Below are positions 6,905 through 8,412 of a DNA stretch of 8,412 bases, one piece after another. The first letter of the stretch is position 1; the number at the start of each line of letters is the position of its first letter. The stretch comes from Hyphomicrobiales bacterium (lineage in GTDB: Bacteria > Pseudomonadota > Alphaproteobacteria > Rhizobiales > Xanthobacteraceae), in the NCBI GenBank assembly GCA_023266695.1, contig JAHFPO010000104.1:1-8412 (forward strand), written 5' to 3'. A model generated the notes under the pieces. That model was not told where the DNA came from. It did not search any database and was given only the letters and a program-made list of their open reading frames with translations. A program made the position numbers and the translations under genes.

Positions 6905-7015
6905 ATGTTCGATCCTGTCGACCGTTTCGCCGCCCGCAGCGGCGACGTTGTTCTGCTGCTCGCCCGCATCCTGTTCGCCGCGCTCTTCATCCAGCGCGGC
7001 ATCGATCGGCGCTGA
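6905..7015 (+). pseudogene. Truncated DoxX-like membrane protein N-terminus
   Basis: A 36-residue frame beginning MFDPVDRFAARSGDVVLLLA continues RILFAALFIQRGIDRR and stops at 7013-7015. The pattern of a short polar N-terminus, then LLLARILFAALFI, then a G matches the first transmembrane helix of DoxX family proteins, which normally have four helices and about 130-150 residues. After the stop no reading frame continues the family sequence before the cupin gene, so the rest appears deleted rather than frameshifted. The Shine-Dalgarno is weak. It may be a dead remnant, or less likely a real single-helix peptide. Confidence 0.5.
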
Positions 7016-7029
7016 CGGCGAGGCCCGGC

Positions 7030-7060
7030 TTGACCCGGCATCGTGCATGATGTCTGTAAC
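7030..7060 (+). promoter_or_regulatory. Weak candidate promoter with dyad ahead of the cupin gene
   Basis: TTGACC (7030-7035) matches the -35 consensus at 5 of 6 positions. The best -10 is TGTAAC (7055-7060), 4 of 6, with a 19-base spacer. Between them CATCGTG (7039-7045) pairs with CATGATG (7046-7052), with one G-T wobble, forming a 14-base near-palindrome that could be an operator. The evidence is sequence pattern only. Confidence 0.25.
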
Positions 7061-7092
7061 GACACCGGGAAAAACAAGATCGGGAGGACGCC

Positions 7093-7560
7093 ATGTACAT
7101 CAGGATTGTTGCCGCTGGCGCGGGCCTTGCCGCTATGCTTGGGATCGCGGCGCTCGCGCAGAACGCGCTCGGCATCGTGGCGGTGACGCCCGATGAGATG
7201 AAATGGAGTCCGCAGGGCGGTCTGACCCTGCCGGGGCTCGAACAGACCAAGCTCGTGGGCGATCCGGGAAAACCCGGACCCTATACGCTCCGCCTGAAAT
7301 TTCCCGCCGGCTACAAGGTCGCGCCGCACATGCATCCGGACGCACGCGAAGTAACGATCCTCTCCGGCACATGGTACACCGGCTACGGCGAGACCTTCGA
7401 TCCCGCCAAGCTCAAGGCTCTGCCCGCCGGCAGCTTCTACACCGAGCCGGCCAATGTCGCGCACTTCGTCGAGGTCAAGGACGCCGTCTTGATCCAGGTG
7501 AGCGGCATGGGCCCGAGCGGACGCAAATTCGTCAACCCGGCCGACGAGCCGAAAAAATAA
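7093..7560 (+). CDS. Exported single-domain cupin protein
   Basis: The 155-residue protein begins with a signal-peptide-like segment (MYIRIVAAGAGLAAMLGIAA, likely cleaved after ALA at 20-22), so the mature protein is probably periplasmic. Cupin motif 1 is present as GYKVAPHMHPDAREVTILSG, with metal ligands H79, H81 and E86. Motif 2 is PAGSFYTEPANVAHFVE with H124, completing the 3-His/1-Glu site. It resembles DUF4437-type cupins found near redox genes. The reaction cannot be predicted: cupins of this shape include dioxygenases, isomerases and simple binding proteins. ATG 7093 has a strong GGGAGG (7082-7087) five bases upstream. The glutathione transferase starts 79 bases after its stop on the same strand, so the two may be co-transcribed. 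The spacer contains a perfect 10-base palindrome, GCGTGCACGC (7566-7575). Confidence 0.85.
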   Translation: MYIRIVAAGAGLAAMLGIAALAQNALGIVAVTPDEMKWSPQGGLTLPGLEQTKLVGDPGKPGPYTLRLKFPAGYKVAPHMHPDAREVTILSGTWYTGYGETFDPAKLKALPAGSFYTEPANVAHFVEVKDAVLIQVSGMGPSGRKFVNPADEPKK

Positions 7561-7639
7561 TTTTCGCGTGCACGCACCCGACGATCGCCCTGGGTCTCGC
7601 CACGGCGCGAACTCATGCGCGAGCAAAGGATCAAGAAAC

Positions 7640-8269
7640 GTGATCGATCTCTATACCTGGACAACCCCCAACGGCCGCAAGGTCTCCATCGCGCTCGAGG
7701 AACTGGGACTTCCCTACCAGGCCCATCCGATCGACATCGGCAAGGACGAGCAGTTTCGTCCGAACTTCCTGGCGATCGCGCCCAACAACAAGATTCCGGC
7801 GATCGTCGATCGCGACAACAATTTCCATCTGATGGAATCGGGCGCGATCCTGATCTACCTCGCCGAGAAGACCGGCAAGCTGATGCCGAAGGAGATGCAA
7901 AAGCGCTATCGCGTGATCGAGTGGCTGATGTGGCAGATGGGCGGGCCCGGGCCGTTCCTCGGCCAGGTCCATCACTTCGTGCACTACCACAAGGGCAAGG
8001 CGCCCTATGCCGAGGAGCGCTACCTGAAAGAGGCGCACCGGCTCTATGGCGTGCTCGACCGCCGGCTCGCCGACCGCGAATACGTCGCCGACGACTATTC
8101 GATCGCCGACATCGCGATCTGGCCGTGGATCTCGCGCTTCGAATGGCAGACCATCGACTTGAACCGGTACCCCAACGTGAAGCGCTGGTACGTGGCGATC
8201 GCCAAGCGCCCGGCGGTCGAGCGCGGCTATCACGTGCCGAAGCGCATGAACGCGATCCCGATGCCCTAG
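7640..8269 (+). CDS. Glutathione S-transferase, YfcG-like (Nu class)
   Basis: The 209-residue protein opens MIDLYTWTTPNGRKVSIALE, matching YfcG/YghU-type enzymes, which act as glutathione-dependent disulfide-bond reductases or organic peroxide reductases in the cytosol. T9 and N11 in TTPNG fit the thiol-interacting residues of that class; there is no catalytic Cys or Ser/Tyr of other classes at this site. N-terminal thioredoxin fold: NNKIPAI contains the cis-proline (P53), and ESGAILIYLAEKTG (66-79) holds the Glu-Ser pair that contacts the glutathione gamma-glutamyl group. The helical C-terminal domain follows, with DDYSIADIAIWPW as the conserved capping motif. GTG at 7640 is preferred over the upstream GTG at 7568, because it gives the family-typical N-terminus and has AAAGGA (7625-7630) nine bases upstream. 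The likely partner in transcription is the cupin. Confidence 0.93.
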   Translation: MIDLYTWTTPNGRKVSIALEELGLPYQAHPIDIGKDEQFRPNFLAIAPNNKIPAIVDRDNNFHLMESGAILIYLAEKTGKLMPKEMQKRYRVIEWLMWQMGGPGPFLGQVHHFVHYHKGKAPYAEERYLKEAHRLYGVLDRRLADREYVADDYSIADIAIWPWISRFEWQTIDLNRYPNVKRWYVAIAKRPAVERGYHVPKRMNAIPMP

Positions 8270-8317
8270 GGCGTGATCCCGAAAAGTGGGAACCGGTTTT
8301 CGGATAAGATCACGCCC
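8269..8317. repeat. Intergenic palindromic repeat of the Rhizobiales type
   Basis: GGGCGTGATC (8269-8278) pairs with GATCACGCCC (8308-8317), and inside it CCGAAAA (8279-8285) pairs with TTTTCGG (8297-8303). The result is a two-part 17-bp stem with an ATAA bulge and an 11-base loop. The left arm begins on the last base of the glutathione transferase stop codon. The sequence strongly resembles GATC-CGAAAA...TTTTCGG-GATC elements that I recall as dispersed in many copies in Hyphomicrobiales genomes. It probably forms a hairpin at the 3' end of the mRNA and may protect it or aid termination. Confidence 0.75.
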
Positions 8318-8412
8318 AAAATCAAAATGTTAGCGTGGCAGGCCGATTCAATTCGAACTGATCAGATTCTAGGCGGGCGGCGAATCCTCACCCCGCTCGA
8401 TCGCACGCGCCA

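Noticed and set aside
7568..7639. Upstream GTG start for the glutathione transferase adding 24 residues
   Set aside because: The added residues have no counterpart in YfcG-type proteins, and GTG 7640 has a spaced AAAGGA ribosome site.
8369..8411. Possible C-terminal end of a convergent minus-strand gene, reading ARAIERGEDSPPA then stop
   Set aside because: Only 13 codons are visible before the window edge; plausible but not supportable without flanking sequence.

Overview
The window reads as high-GC chromosomal DNA from an alphaproteobacterium, most likely of the order Hyphomicrobiales (Rhizobiales). Three things point there: a strong codon bias for G and C at third positions, the protein families present, and a palindromic element right after the last gene (8269-8317) that resembles dispersed intergenic palindromes I recall from Bradyrhizobium-type genomes. 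No genus can be fixed from sequence alone.

Layout, left to right. A ring-cleaving dioxygenase of the glyoxalase/VOC superfamily runs in from the left edge (1-842). An AT-rich promoter region with a dyad and a GC-rich leader hairpin precedes a 1-Cys peroxiredoxin (997-1659), which ends in a clear intrinsic terminator. An aromatic-hydroxylase-type FAD monooxygenase follows (1773-2861). Next, a short plus-strand start with a strong Shine-Dalgarno sequence (2916) looks like a cut-off zinc alcohol dehydrogenase N-terminus. It abuts the 3' end of a large minus-strand gene (2956-5523) for a secreted metzincin protease with lectin-like modules. Divergent from that is a complete class III alcohol dehydrogenase, i.e. 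glutathione-dependent formaldehyde dehydrogenase (5700-6827). After it come a broken DoxX-like N-terminus (6905-7015), an exported cupin (7093-7560) and a YfcG-type glutathione transferase (7640-8269). The last 95 bases hold no feature I can support. No gene-free stretch exceeds 300 bases.

Functionally, most genes fit one theme: oxidation of aromatic or quinone-like compounds (dioxygenase, FAD monooxygenase) together with thiol-based detoxification (1-Cys peroxiredoxin, glutathione-dependent formaldehyde oxidation, glutathione transferase). They are probably several short transcription units rather than one operon. A terminator separates the second gene from the third, and the protease breaks the order.

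The protease gene is the odd one out. It is on the opposite strand and visibly lower in GC (31 of 60 bases at 4021-4080, against 48 of 60 at 2161-2220 in the monooxygenase). It starts with TTG and encodes a lectin-protease with an apparently altered Met-turn. With the orphan gene start at its 3' border, it looks like an acquired insertion. I see no evidence for a wholly new multi-gene system, RNA gene, CRISPR array or transposase here.
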